A stretch of DNA of 64,000 nucleotides from JAAZNO01 sp964508025 (GTDB taxonomy: Bacteria > Chloroflexota > Anaerolineae > B4-G1 > SLSP01), in the NCBI GenBank assembly GCA_964508025.1, contig CAZDSF010000002.1, positions 49,630-113,629 of the forward strand, written 5' to 3'. How positions within the stretch are numbered: position 1 is the first letter of the stretch; each line of letters begins with the position of its first letter. Positions 48,374 to 57,755 of this stretch are shown here, piece after piece. Position numbers and translations under genes: made by a program. The notes beneath the pieces were generated by a model. That model saw only the letters and a list, made by a program, of their open reading frames with translations, ran no database searches and had not been told where the DNA came from.

Positions 48374-49480
48374 ATGCGCATCGTCTTTGAGAAACGACAA
48401 TCTGTCTCCCGCCAGGCCCTCATGCTGGTGCCGGTTATCTCTTTTGTGGTCTCATTGTTGTTGGGCGCTTTGCTGTTGCTAATTTCGGACGCCAACCCGC
48501 TGATGACTTATGTCGCCATGTTTCAAGGCGCCTTCGGCTCTATTTATAGCCTCTCCGAAACCATGGTCAAAGCGATCCCTCTTATGTTGACCGGTTTGGG
48601 GGTGGCGATTGCCTTTCGGATGCAGTTCTGGAATATTGGCGCAGAAGGGCAACTGGTTCTCGGCGGGGTGGCTGCTGCCTGGGTGGCGCTTTTCCTCAAC
48701 GGCGTGATTCCCGATGCGCTGCTGTTGCCCGCGGCGATTCTTGCCGGCATGGCGGCTGGGGCGCTATGGGCCGGGATTCCCGCCAGTTTGAAGGCGTACC
48801 TGGGTGTGGATGAGACGCTCACCTCATTGATGCTGAATTATGTGGCGATTCTTCTGGCTTCAAACCTCTACTATGGCCCGTGGCGCGATCCACAGGGTTA
48901 CGGTTTTCCCGGTACGGCGCAATTCCCAATGGCGGCATGGCTGCCCCGGCTGTGGGGCCGCGCGCACTGGGGATTGATTCTTGCCGTCATCGCCGCGTTG
49001 CTGTTGTGGTTCATTCTCAACCGCACCCGTTGGGGCTTCGAGCTGAAGATCATCGGCGAGAACAAGACGGCGGCGCACTATCTGGGCATCAACATCGCGC
49101 GGAACATTTTGTTGGCGCTGTTGCTCTCCGGAGCGCTGAGCGGGCTTGCGGGCGCGTGTGAGGTCACGGGCATCTCGCGTCGGCTGCAACAGGGGCTTTC
49201 CATTGGCTATGGTTACACGGCGATCATCGTGGCATGGATGGCGCAGCTGAATCCCATCGCCGTGCCCTTTGTCGCCGTGCTGATGGGCGCGTTGCTGGTC
49301 GGCGGTGACCAGGTGCAGATGCGGATGGGCTTGCCGGCTTCTATGGGCCTGGTGCTCCAGGGTATGATTCTCTTCCCCATGTTGGCGGGGAGTCTGTTCA
49401 CCGAGTACCGTTTGCGAATCATCCATCAAGAACCCGTTCCTCAGCCGCCTGCGACGCCGAGCGTGGAGGTGCAATCATGA
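48374..49480 (+). CDS. ABC transporter permease 1A
   Basis: A 368-residue permease of the branched-chain/BPD_transp_2 type with about ten helices. It has ALGVAIAFR-like FRMQFWNIGAEGQLVLGGVA and the cytosolic EEA-like loop GFELKIIGENKTAAHYLGIN. GGAGGG at 48363-48368 favours ATG 48374 over 48371. It should pair with permease 1B to form the translocation channel for the nucleoside-type transporter. Its stop overlaps the next start (ATGA). Confidence 0.88.
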   Translation: MRIVFEKRQSVSRQALMLVPVISFVVSLLLGALLLLISDANPLMTYVAMFQGAFGSIYSLSETMVKAIPLMLTGLGVAIAFRMQFWNIGAEGQLVLGGVAAAWVALFLNGVIPDALLLPAAILAGMAAGALWAGIPASLKAYLGVDETLTSLMLNYVAILLASNLYYGPWRDPQGYGFPGTAQFPMAAWLPRLWGRAHWGLILAVIAALLLWFILNRTRWGFELKIIGENKTAAHYLGINIARNILLALLLSGALSGLAGACEVTGISRRLQQGLSIGYGYTAIIVAWMAQLNPIAVPFVAVLMGALLVGGDQVQMRMGLPASMGLVLQGMILFPMLAGSLFTEYRLRIIHQEPVPQPPATPSVEVQS

Positions 49481-50436
49481 ATGCGATTGCCCTGATTTCC
49501 TCTATCCTTGCCATTACGTTGCGAGCCGGCACCTCATTGATCTACGCGACTGTGGGTGAAATCTACGCCGAGCGTTCCGGCATTCTTAACCTGGGGCTGG
49601 AAGGGATGATGCTGATGGGAGCCGTCACGGCTTTTGCGACGGCTTTCTACACCGGCAGTCTGTGGCTGGCGTTGCTGGTGGCAATCGTGGTCGGAGGATT
49701 GCTGGCAACCCTGCACGCTTTCCTCTCTGTCACCATGCGGGCCAATCAAGTGGTCAGCGGTCTAAGTATCACGCTTTTTGGCTCTGGTCTGGCGAGTTTT
49801 CTGGGACAGCGTTTAGGCCCGGCTTCCAATAACTACTATCTGGTAGGGATGGTGGGGCCGAAGTTCAATGTGATCCCGATTCCGGTGTTGAGCACGCTGC
49901 CGCTGGTGGGGGCGCTCTTCAACCAGGATATTCTCACTTATATCGTCTACATGCTTGTGCCGCTGGCGTGGTTCTATCTCTACAAGACGCGCGAGGGGTT
50001 GAGCCTGCGCGCGGTGGGGGAGAATCCCCAAACCGCCGACGCGATGGGCATTGATGTTGTGCGCACGCGCTATCTCTATACGATTTTTGGCGGTATGCTG
50101 GCCGGCTTGGGCGGCGCGCATCTGTCGCTGGCGTACACGCCAGGCTGGACGGAAAATCTTACCGGCGGTCGCGGGTGGATTGTCATTGCGTTGGTGATCT
50201 TTGCTATGTGGAATCCGGGGCGCGCGGTGCTGGGCGCGGTGCTTTTCGGCGGGATCAATGCGGTCCAGTTCCGTCTGCAAGCTGCAGGTACTACCGTTTC
50301 GGCAGCGTTTTTGAATATGTTGCCTTATCTGACAACGATCCTGGTGTTAGTTGTGATGACTTGGTGGGAAGCATTGAGCAAGCGCATCGGTGCGCCGGCA
50401 GCGTTGGGGAAAGCTTACATGCGAGAAGAGAAATGA
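49477..50436 (+). CDS. ABC transporter permease 1B
   Basis: A 319-residue permease, about eight to ten helices, of the same family. Conserved blocks: YATVGEIYAERSGILNLGLE, GMMLMGAVTAFATAF and GLSLRAVGENPQTADAMGID, the last being the coupling-loop motif that meets the ATPase. It overlaps permease 1A by four bases and the thioesterase gene by four. It completes the first ABC cassette. Confidence 0.88.
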   Translation: MNAIALISSILAITLRAGTSLIYATVGEIYAERSGILNLGLEGMMLMGAVTAFATAFYTGSLWLALLVAIVVGGLLATLHAFLSVTMRANQVVSGLSITLFGSGLASFLGQRLGPASNNYYLVGMVGPKFNVIPIPVLSTLPLVGALFNQDILTYIVYMLVPLAWFYLYKTREGLSLRAVGENPQTADAMGIDVVRTRYLYTIFGGMLAGLGGAHLSLAYTPGWTENLTGGRGWIVIALVIFAMWNPGRAVLGAVLFGGINAVQFRLQAAGTTVSAAFLNMLPYLTTILVLVVMTWWEALSKRIGAPAALGKAYMREEK

Positions 50437-50948
50437 GCGTCAGAAAGGCGCCGGTATCCGTGGACGACATTCCCCCTACTTGGCAGCCACAGCCGACATC
50501 GCGGATGTGCTTTGTGTGTGGTCGAGAGAATCCGCATGGTCTGCACCTGCGTTTTTACAGCGACGAGGCTGCGGGGCAGATCATCGCGCCTGTGGTGATT
50601 CCTGCTGCTTACCAGGGCTATCCGGGAATTGCTCACGGCGGCGCGCTTGCCGCCATTCTCGATGAAGCGACCGGGCGCGCCATCAATCTGGGACAGGCTG
50701 AGGATGCTTTTTGGGTCACGGCGAAATTGGAGTTGCGTTATCGGCTGCCTACACCCACGGAGACGCCGTTGACGGTGGTCGGATGGGTGGTCAACCGCCG
50801 AAGTCGCTCTGCGGAAGTTGCCGGCGAGCTGCGGCTTGCCGACGGTACGGTGACGGTCGAAGCCAACGCTGTCATTGTCTGCCCTTCCGAGGCCACTCTG
50901 GCACAGTGGGGTGTGGAGCGGGCTTTCTGGCGTGTGGAACAGGAATGA
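50433..50948 (+). CDS. PaaI-family hotdog thioesterase
   Basis: A 171-residue protein. The hotdog signature is YQGYPGIAHGGALAAILDEA, with the HGG turn and catalytic acid at its end, followed by AKLELRYRLPTPTETPLTVV. A Cys pair precedes it (RMCFVCGRENPHGLHLRFYS), as seen in a subset of PaaI proteins. It should hydrolyse an acyl-CoA thioester. It is translationally coupled to permease 1B and sits between the two transporter cassettes, an unexpected place; whether its substrate arises from the imported compound is unknown. Confidence 0.82.
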   Translation: MSVRKAPVSVDDIPPTWQPQPTSRMCFVCGRENPHGLHLRFYSDEAAGQIIAPVVIPAAYQGYPGIAHGGALAAILDEATGRAINLGQAEDAFWVTAKLELRYRLPTPTETPLTVVGWVVNRRSRSAEVAGELRLADGTVTVEANAVIVCPSEATLAQWGVERAFWRVEQE

Positions 50949-50952
50949 TTTT

Positions 50953-52107
50953 ATGAAGGATAAACTTATCGTTTTGTGGAACTCGCAGGTAATAGATGCC
51001 TTATTGCCGGTGTTGGCGACATTGGCGGCTCTGGTCGTGGGCGCATTCATGTTGCTCGCGCTGGGCGCCAATCCTTTTGTGGCTTATGCCGCGTTGTTGG
51101 ATGGCGCTTTCGGCAGTGTCAACTCGATTGCCGACACGCTGGTGCGCGCTACGCCGTTGCTCTTTGTGGGCGTGGGTATCTGCATCGCCTTTCGCGGCGG
51201 CGTGACCAATATTGGCGGTGAGGGGCAATTTGTGGCGGGGGCGCTCTGTGCGGTGCTGGTGGGATTGAGCTTCCCTGATGGCCCGGCGTTGCTGGTGGTG
51301 CCGGCGGCGTTGCTGGCGGGCGCCTTCGGCGGGGCTATCTGGGGCGGCATTCCGGGCTTGCTGAAGGCGCACTTCAACGTCAACGAGATTCTGAGCACGG
51401 TGATGATGAATCAAATCGCCGTGCAGGGAATGAACTTTCTGCTGATCGGCCCCATGATTGATCCGGTGCAGTTGGAGCGCGCCTCGCGGATTCCGCAGAC
51501 GGCGCGCATCTCCCCGGCTTTTGATCTGCCACGCCTGGTGCCCACGCGCTTGCACCTGGGAACACTGGTCGCCGTCATTATGGCGGTGCTGGTCTACATT
51601 CTGCTGTGGCGGACGACATTAGGTTATCGCATCCGCGCGGTGGGGCTGAACCGCGAGGCTGCGCGGTATGCGGGCATTAATGTCTCGCAGCACATCGCGC
51701 TCTCGTTGGCGTTGAGCGGGGCATTGGCCGGGTTAGCCGGCGCGGTGCAGATCTTCGGCGTCAACTTCCGCATGTTCACCGATGGCTCGGCAACGGGCTT
51801 TACGGGCAGCGCGGGCTTTCATGGCATCGTAGCGGCGCTCTTTGGGCAGCTGCATCCATTGGGAACGATTCCGGCCTCTTTTTTCTTTGGGGGATTGCTG
51901 GTGGGCGCCAACAAGTTGCAGCGTGCGGTGCAGGTGCCGGCGGCTCTCATCATCACCTTGAATGGGTTGGTGGTGGTCTTTGTGGTGAGTACGGAGCTAT
52001 GGCGTCAGCAGCGCGCCCGTCGCCGCGAGGTTGAAAGGGCCGCTGAGCACGAAGAAGCGTTGCCCGTCGAAGTATCTGCTCGCGCGGAGCTGGAGGGAAG
52101 CCAATGA
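50953..52107 (+). CDS. ABC transporter permease 2A
   Basis: A 384-residue permease related to permease 1A, with about ten helices, GVGICIAFRGGVTNIGGEGQ, IWGGIPGLLKAHFNVNEILS and the loop GYRIRAVGLNREAARYAGIN. The C-terminal ~35 residues are charged and cytosolic (RRREVERAAEHEEALPVEV). It overlaps permease 2B by four bases. It belongs to a second nucleoside-type cassette whose ATPase and binding protein follow. Confidence 0.88.
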   Translation: MKDKLIVLWNSQVIDALLPVLATLAALVVGAFMLLALGANPFVAYAALLDGAFGSVNSIADTLVRATPLLFVGVGICIAFRGGVTNIGGEGQFVAGALCAVLVGLSFPDGPALLVVPAALLAGAFGGAIWGGIPGLLKAHFNVNEILSTVMMNQIAVQGMNFLLIGPMIDPVQLERASRIPQTARISPAFDLPRLVPTRLHLGTLVAVIMAVLVYILLWRTTLGYRIRAVGLNREAARYAGINVSQHIALSLALSGALAGLAGAVQIFGVNFRMFTDGSATGFTGSAGFHGIVAALFGQLHPLGTIPASFFFGGLLVGANKLQRAVQVPAALIITLNGLVVVFVVSTELWRQQRARRREVERAAEHEEALPVEVSARAELEGSQ

Positions 52108-53036
52108 TTAGCGAACTGTTTACGATGCAGGTCTTGTTGGGCATTCTTACGTCGGGCATTCGCTTGGCGACCCCCTATCTCTACGCGGGTATCGGCGAGA
52201 CTTTCGGGCAGCGCAGTGGGGTGCTCAATCTAGGCGTTGAGGGCCAGATGCTTGTGGGGGCTTTCGCGGCATTCTATGTGGTGCGACAGACCGGTAACTT
52301 GTGGCTGGGCCTGGTCGTCGCCGTCCTGGTTGGCGGATTGATGGGCTTAGCCATGGCCTTCGTCAGCATCACGCTGCGGGCCAAGCAGGGTATCAGCGGT
52401 ATTGGCTTCTTCCTCTTTGGGTTGGGGCTGAGCGATCTGCTCTTTCAGACGATGCTGGGCACGGTGCAGACGGTGAGCGGCTTCCGCCCTATTCCGATCC
52501 CGTTGCTGAGCCAGATTCCGTTGTTGGGGCAGGTTCTCTTCAATCAAAACCTTTTGGTCTATGGGGCCTATTTGCTGGTACCGATTGCATCGTTTGTTAT
52601 GGATCACACCACGTTTGGGCTAAAGGTCCGCGCGGTGGGAGAAAATCCAGAAGCGGCGGATTCGCTGGGGGTGAACGTGAGCCGGATCCGGTACATCACC
52701 GTCACCATGGGCGGGATGTTCTCCGGTCTGGCGGGGGCTTCGCTTTCAATAGCGTTGCTCAATGTGTTCCAACAAAACCTGACGAGCGGCTTGGGCTTCA
52801 TAGCTGTGGCGCTGGTCTACTTTGGCGGTTGGCGTCCCTGGGGCGTGTTAGCGGGGGCGCTGTTGTTCAGCATGGTCAATGCGTTGCAGCTTTGGGTGCA
52901 GGTGCTGGGACTGCCCATTCCATCAGAGTTTGCGGTGATGATGCCCTACGTGTTGACCATCGTGGCGTTGGTCGTGGCGGTGCAGCGCGTGCGCCCGCCC
53001 ACGGCATTGACCAAGCCTTTCGTGCGCGAGGGGTGA
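52104..53036 (+). CDS. ABC transporter permease 2B
   Basis: A 310-residue permease related to 1B: PYLYAGIGETFGQRSGVLNL, GVEGQMLVGAFAAFYVV and GLKVRAVGENPEAADSLGVN. It partners permease 2A. After it comes a 111-base gap with AAAGGAGAG before the second binding-protein gene; no strong promoter is visible there. Confidence 0.88.
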   Translation: MISELFTMQVLLGILTSGIRLATPYLYAGIGETFGQRSGVLNLGVEGQMLVGAFAAFYVVRQTGNLWLGLVVAVLVGGLMGLAMAFVSITLRAKQGISGIGFFLFGLGLSDLLFQTMLGTVQTVSGFRPIPIPLLSQIPLLGQVLFNQNLLVYGAYLLVPIASFVMDHTTFGLKVRAVGENPEAADSLGVNVSRIRYITVTMGGMFSGLAGASLSIALLNVFQQNLTSGLGFIAVALVYFGGWRPWGVLAGALLFSMVNALQLWVQVLGLPIPSEFAVMMPYVLTIVALVVAVQRVRPPTALTKPFVREG

Positions 53037-53147
53037 GGTTGTGCGCGAGATGCCGGCCTGTGGATTGCCAGCTAGCGCTTTCTGATGTTTCTGGTATTGG
53101 ATCCGAAAAACATTAACACAAATTCTTAGATCAAAGGAGAGAGTCTG

Positions 53148-54152
53148 ATGCCCAAGCTAGTCAAGTTGCTTAGTGTCGTGTTGTTGTTTGCCGTTTTGTT
53201 GAGCGCCTGCGGCACTCGCGGCGGCGGAACCGATGCGGACAAGCCGTTCCGCGTAGCGATTGTGACGCCAAGCGCCCGCAATGACCTGGCCTTCAGCCAG
53301 AGCATCTACGATGCTATCGTGAAAGTACAGCAGGCCAAGGGCGGCCCCGAGAAGTTCGAGTTTGTGATCTCGGAAAACATGTTTGTAGTGGATGACGCCG
53401 GCGCCGCGATCCGCGACTACGCCAGCCAGGGCTATGATCTGGTGATCGCCCATGGTTCGCAATATGGCGGCGTGTTGCAAGAGATTGCCCCCGACTTCCC
53501 CAAGGTCAGCTTCGCCCACGGGACGACGGTGGACACCTTCGTGGAGAAGGGCATCAACAACGTTTTCGCTTACGAGGCGCGCTCTGAGCAGGGCGGCTAC
53601 GTTAATGGCGTGATTGCTGGCGCGTTGACCAAGAGCAATGTGGTGGGCGTGGTTGGCCCCATCGAGACCGGCGATGCCAAGCTCTATGTGGATGGCTTCG
53701 TGGCGGGCGTGAAGGCGCAGAATCCCAGCGCGCAGGTCAATGTTAACTGGATTGGCTCCTTCAGCGATGTGGCGTTGGCTTCCGAAGCCGCCCAGACGCA
53801 CGTGAAGGCCGGCGCGGATGTGATGGCCGGCACGGCGCAGATGGTGGTTGGCGCCATTGGCGTGGCGAAGGATAACAATATCCTCTGGATCGGCACGCAG
53901 GCCAGCCAGACTTCTCTGGCGCCCAATATCGTGGTTGCCAATCAGATCTATGACTGGTCTGGGATCATCCTTGAGATCATTGATCTGATTGAAAAGGGGA
54001 CCCTTGGCGGCAAAGCCTTTGAGATCACGCTGGCAAACAAGGGGCTATATCTCGATTACAATGCGGCTTTCAATCTGCCCGCTGAAGTTCGGCAGCTCGC
54101 CGACTCTACTGTGAATGCCATCATCACAGGCGCCATCGTCGTTGCTCCCTAA
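53148..54152 (+). CDS. BMP-family solute-binding lipoprotein 2
   Basis: A 334-residue lipoprotein with lipobox LLSAC (Cys near residue 21). Family blocks: FRVAIVTPSARNDLAFSQSI, AIRDYASQGYDLVIAHGSQY, GGYVNGVIAGALTKSNVVGV and SEAAQTHVKAGADVMAGTAQ. It is clearly divergent from binding protein 1, so the second cassette probably has a different ligand. AAAGGAG precedes ATG 53148. Confidence 0.87.
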   Translation: MPKLVKLLSVVLLFAVLLSACGTRGGGTDADKPFRVAIVTPSARNDLAFSQSIYDAIVKVQQAKGGPEKFEFVISENMFVVDDAGAAIRDYASQGYDLVIAHGSQYGGVLQEIAPDFPKVSFAHGTTVDTFVEKGINNVFAYEARSEQGGYVNGVIAGALTKSNVVGVVGPIETGDAKLYVDGFVAGVKAQNPSAQVNVNWIGSFSDVALASEAAQTHVKAGADVMAGTAQMVVGAIGVAKDNNILWIGTQASQTSLAPNIVVANQIYDWSGIILEIIDLIEKGTLGGKAFEITLANKGLYLDYNAAFNLPAEVRQLADSTVNAIITGAIVVAP

Positions 54153-54164
54153 GAGATTGCTACG

Positions 54165-55760
54165 ATGAACCACGACGTGTTGCCGTCCGGTAAACCCCGG
54201 ATTGAGCATCTGGAGATGTTGGGCATCACCAAATGCTTTCCGGGGGTGCGCGCCAATGAATGCGTGAACTTCGATGTCCGTGCTGGAGAAGTCCATGCAC
54301 TCTTGGGGGAAAACGGCGCAGGCAAAAGCACATTGATGAAGGTGCTCTATGGCCTGTACCGGCCCGACGAGGGCGAAATCCGCATCAACGGGCGGCCCGT
54401 CCATATCCATTCCCCCGTGGATGCTATTCGGTTGGGGATCGGCATGATTCACCAGCACTTCATGCTGGTCCCCTCCCTTACAGTTGCGGAGAATGTGGCT
54501 TTGGGGCTGGCTTCTTCGCGCGGACCGCTCACCGATTTGGAGCATGTGTCCGAACGTGTGGTGGAGTTAGGGAAAATCTACGGTTTACATGTAGATCCCC
54601 TGGCGCGCATCTGGCAGCTCTCGGTGGGCCAGCAGCAGCGGGTGGAAATCCTCAAGGCGCTTTACCGTGGCGCCGCGCTGTTGATTCTGGATGAGCCAAC
54701 AGCGGTGCTCACGCCGCAGGAAGTAGATGAGTTTTTCGCCATCCTCAAGCAAATGGTGCGCGATGGACACTCTGTCATCTTCATCTCCCATAAATTGCAT
54801 GAGGTGCTGGCGATCAGCGACCGCGTGACGGTGTTGCGTGACGGCTTTGTCGTCGGCTCTCAACCCCGAGGCGAGATGACCAAGGCCGATCTGGCGCGGA
54901 TGATGGTGGGCCGCGAAGTGAGCTTGCAACCTGAAAAACCGGTAGTGGAACCGGGCGAGGTGCGCCTGGCGACCCGTGATCTCTGGGCGTTGAACGACAT
55001 GGGCGTTCCCGCCCTGCAAGGCGTGGATCTGGATGTGCGCACTGGGGAGATTCTGGGACTGGCAGGTGTTTCCGGCAACGGGCAACGCGAGTTGGCTGAG
55101 GTGATCAACGGCCTGCGCCCGGCGACAAAAGGCCGGGTCTACCTGGAAGGGCAAGACATCACTGGCGCGCCCACGGCCACCCTCATCGAGCGTGGCCTGG
55201 CTTACATTCCCGAAGAGCGGATGCGCGATGGCATGATCAAGGATTTCACTGTGGCGGAAAATCTGATCCTCCGTGATCATCACCGTGAACCCTACGCACG
55301 GTCGGGCTTCTTTGATTTCCGAGCGATTGCACAGGTGACGGCGGAGCGGATTCGGGATTTCCGCGTAAAAACGCCTTCGCAAGATACAATGGTGAAGAGC
55401 CTTTCCGGCGGCAACATTCAGAAGATCATTCTGGCGCGGGAACTTTCGCGCAATCCACGGGTGATCATTGCGGCTCAACCTACACGCGGCTTGGATATCG
55501 GAGCGACGGAATATGTTCACCAGCGCTTGTTGCAGGAACGCGCGCGTGTGTTGCAGTCCCAGCGCGAACAGGGCGCGGCTATCCTGTTGATTTCCGAAGA
55601 CCTGGATGAGATTCTGGCGCTTTCGGATCGCATTGCTGTGATTTTCGAAGGCCGTATCATGGGCGTGCTGGATCGGGCGGAAGCCACACCAGAGCGCTTA
55701 GGTCTGCTGATGGCCGGCGTGACAGAAGACATGCCGGAAAATGCTGTGCAAGCGGGTTGA
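54165..55760 (+). CDS. ABC transporter ATPase 2, duplicated (nucleoside type)
   Basis: A 531-residue double ABC ATPase. Domain 1: LLGENGAGKSTLMKVLYGLY, LSVGQQQRVEILKALYRGAA, LLILDEPTAVLTPQEVDEF. Domain 2: LAGVSGNGQRELAEVINGLR, LSGGNIQKIILARELSRNPR and VIIAAQPTRGLDIGATEYVH, where the Walker B acid is replaced by AAQPT, as is usual for the degenerate second site. It energises the second cassette. Twelve bases separate it from binding protein 2. Confidence 0.9.
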   Translation: MNHDVLPSGKPRIEHLEMLGITKCFPGVRANECVNFDVRAGEVHALLGENGAGKSTLMKVLYGLYRPDEGEIRINGRPVHIHSPVDAIRLGIGMIHQHFMLVPSLTVAENVALGLASSRGPLTDLEHVSERVVELGKIYGLHVDPLARIWQLSVGQQQRVEILKALYRGAALLILDEPTAVLTPQEVDEFFAILKQMVRDGHSVIFISHKLHEVLAISDRVTVLRDGFVVGSQPRGEMTKADLARMMVGREVSLQPEKPVVEPGEVRLATRDLWALNDMGVPALQGVDLDVRTGEILGLAGVSGNGQRELAEVINGLRPATKGRVYLEGQDITGAPTATLIERGLAYIPEERMRDGMIKDFTVAENLILRDHHREPYARSGFFDFRAIAQVTAERIRDFRVKTPSQDTMVKSLSGGNIQKIILARELSRNPRVIIAAQPTRGLDIGATEYVHQRLLQERARVLQSQREQGAAILLISEDLDEILALSDRIAVIFEGRIMGVLDRAEATPERLGLLMAGVTEDMPENAVQAG

Positions 55761-55770
55761 GGAGGTGTGC

Positions 55771-56622
55771 ATGTTACGTAACGTGAAACACTATTTGCGT
55801 CCCACTACGGTTGCGGAAGCTGTGACCATGGCGCAGACAAACCCCCGCGCCTGCTACCTGGGCGGCGGCGCCTGGATTGTCGCCCAGGGGGATCCACAAC
55901 TGGAAACTGTGGTGGAATTGCAGGGGCTTGGACTTGCAAAAATCGAGAGCGACATCGAAGGGGTGCGTTTGGGGGCGCTGGTATCTTTGCAGCAGCTCAT
56001 AGATGACGCCGCTGTGAGCACCCTGGCTGACGGATTGCTGGCAACGGCAGCGAGCTACACCCAATCGCGCACGCTGCGCGAGCAAGGCACGTTGGGCGGT
56101 ACGTTGATCGTCGCCGGCCCAGCAGATCCGCTCACGACCGCGTTGCTGGTGTTGGATGCTGAAGTGCGTTACGCCGATCCGGTCGTGCATACTGCGCCGT
56201 TTGCCAGTTTTGTGGCTTACCGCGACCGGCTGATCAAGACGCGCGTGTTGTTGACTGAGCTGCTGGTGAAGCGGCCCCCGGTGCGCAGCGCCGCCGCCTT
56301 CGAGGTGGTCGGACGCTCGCCCAAGGATAAGCCCATTGTCTGCGCTGCGGCTTACGTGGCCGTGGAGGAAGGGCTGCCCGTGGAAGTGCGGTTGGCTGTC
56401 GGCGGTGCGGATGCCCGCCCGGTGCGGTTGCTCAAGACAGAGCATCTGCTCAAGGGGCAGCTGCTCACGGTTGCCAGGATCGAGAGCGCGCTTGCGCCAG
56501 CGCTGGCCGAATTACATCCGGTTGCAGATTTCCTGGCGACGGCGGAATATCGGCTGGAGATGGCGGCAGTCCTCGCGCGCCGCGCGCTGCTCGCAGCTTG
56601 GGAGAAGGCGCGCCGTAGCTAA
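55771..56622 (+). CDS. FAD-binding subunit of a xanthine-dehydrogenase-type enzyme (XdhB/CoxM-like)
   Basis: A 283-residue protein; GAGGAGG about five bases before ATG 55771. It matches the FAD-binding_5/CO-dehydrogenase flavoprotein family: YLRPTTVAEAVTMAQTNPRA, GGGAWIVAQGDPQ (FAD loop), SRTLREQGTLGGTLIVAGPA (the RNxGTxGG motif) and ADPLTTALLVLDAEVRY. Such subunits pass electrons between the iron-sulfur and molybdenum subunits and NAD. No molybdenum or 2Fe-2S subunit is in the window. Its position at the end of a nucleoside-import operon supports a purine-oxidation role. Confidence 0.8.
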   Translation: MLRNVKHYLRPTTVAEAVTMAQTNPRACYLGGGAWIVAQGDPQLETVVELQGLGLAKIESDIEGVRLGALVSLQQLIDDAAVSTLADGLLATAASYTQSRTLREQGTLGGTLIVAGPADPLTTALLVLDAEVRYADPVVHTAPFASFVAYRDRLIKTRVLLTELLVKRPPVRSAAAFEVVGRSPKDKPIVCAAAYVAVEEGLPVEVRLAVGGADARPVRLLKTEHLLKGQLLTVARIESALAPALAELHPVADFLATAEYRLEMAAVLARRALLAAWEKARRS

Positions 56623-56648
56623 GCGGTAGCGCTTTCATCATCACACAC

Positions 56649-56680
56649 AACCAGGGGCCGGTTAGTGGCCCCTGGTTTTT
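56649..56680 (+). terminator. Strong intrinsic terminator of the transporter operon
   Basis: An 11-bp perfect stem AACCAGGGGCC (56649-56659) with 56667-56677, seven-base loop, followed by a T-run to 56680. It marks the end of the 45.4-56.6 kb operon. Confidence 0.92.
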
Positions 56681-56706
56681 CTTGCCAACAACTCCACCAG
56701 ATAACG

Positions 56707-57591
56707 CTAATGCGCCGCGACGGGGTTGAAGCCCTCGCCCAACACCTCGTGCGCCTCGGAAACCACCACAAAGGCGCGCGGATCAATCTCCGAGATCAGC
56801 CGCTTGAGCAGCGTTACCTGTGACCGGGTCACGACGACGTACAGGGCCGGTTGGGAGATTTGCGTGTAACCGCCGCGCGCTTCGAGAATGGTCACGCCGC
56901 GTCCTAACTGCGTGAAGATGGCTTCACTAATCGCCTGGCTCTGGCGAGAGATAATCAATGCCGCGCGCGCATAACCGGCGCCTTCCTGAACTGTGTCTAC
57001 CACCCGCCCTGAGATATAGTTGACGATGAGGGCATACAGCACGGGCACGATGCCCACGACAATGGCGGCGCTTAGCAGAATGGCGCTATTGGTGATGATG
57101 AAGACGTTGCCAAAGGGAATGCCGCGATAACGGCTCAGAAGTTGGGCGACGATATCCGTTCCGCCGGTCGTGCCGCTGCCGCGCAGCACCAGGCCAATGC
57201 CGACGCCATCGAGCAAGCCCCCGAAGAGCGTGTAGAGCAGCGGCTCAGTCTGGATCGGCGGCAAGACATGGCTGAGCACATCAATCCCAATGGTGAGGAC
57301 CAGCACGGCATAGATGGTGCGGGTGAAAAAACGCCAACCGCCGCCCCAGCGAATGCCGGCCAGGAGCAGGGGGACGTTGATGGCGAGTGTGACCATGCCG
57401 ATAGGCCAGCGCCACAGATAATGGGCCAGCATACCGATGCCGGTGATGCCGGTAGAAATGACATTGTTGGGCGTCAGGAACAGCGGCACGTTGGCGGCGA
57501 CGATCAATGCGCCGATGGTGATCATGCCGTAATCCTGAAGCAGCCGTAAAATTTTGAACAGACGCGGCGATAGCGATAGTTTCTTAACCAT
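56707..57591 (-). CDS. YitT-family membrane protein (DUF2179)
   Basis: A 294-residue protein; GAGGG precedes the start at 57591. Five or so helices carry YitT blocks (FLTPNNVISTGITGIGMLAH, LRGSGTTGGTDIVAQLLSRY, and FGNVFIITNSAILLSAA) and the C-terminal ~80 residues are the cytosolic DUF2179 domain (GRGVTILEARGGYTQISQPA, then LYVVVTRSQVTLLKRLISEI). Its role is unknown; related proteins were proposed to be transporters. It is a single gene flanked by the operon terminator and the CAP protein gene. Confidence 0.85.
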   Translation of the reverse strand: MVKKLSLSPRLFKILRLLQDYGMITIGALIVAANVPLFLTPNNVISTGITGIGMLAHYLWRWPIGMVTLAINVPLLLAGIRWGGGWRFFTRTIYAVLVLTIGIDVLSHVLPPIQTEPLLYTLFGGLLDGVGIGLVLRGSGTTGGTDIVAQLLSRYRGIPFGNVFIITNSAILLSAAIVVGIVPVLYALIVNYISGRVVDTVQEGAGYARAALIISRQSQAISEAIFTQLGRGVTILEARGGYTQISQPALYVVVTRSQVTLLKRLISEIDPRAFVVVSEAHEVLGEGFNPVAAH

Positions 57592-57755
57592 AATTCCCTC
57601 GAAAAAGATAGTGGGGGCCGTCTTGGGGAGTTTGCAGAGCCGGCAGAATACTCGGATGGAGGCTTGACCTTTCTGCGTTCCTGGGGATGCAGTTTCAACA
57701 GCTTGGATGCCCGTGCTGGGTGCAGCGGCAAATTGCGTTGCTCCCGGCTTACGAT

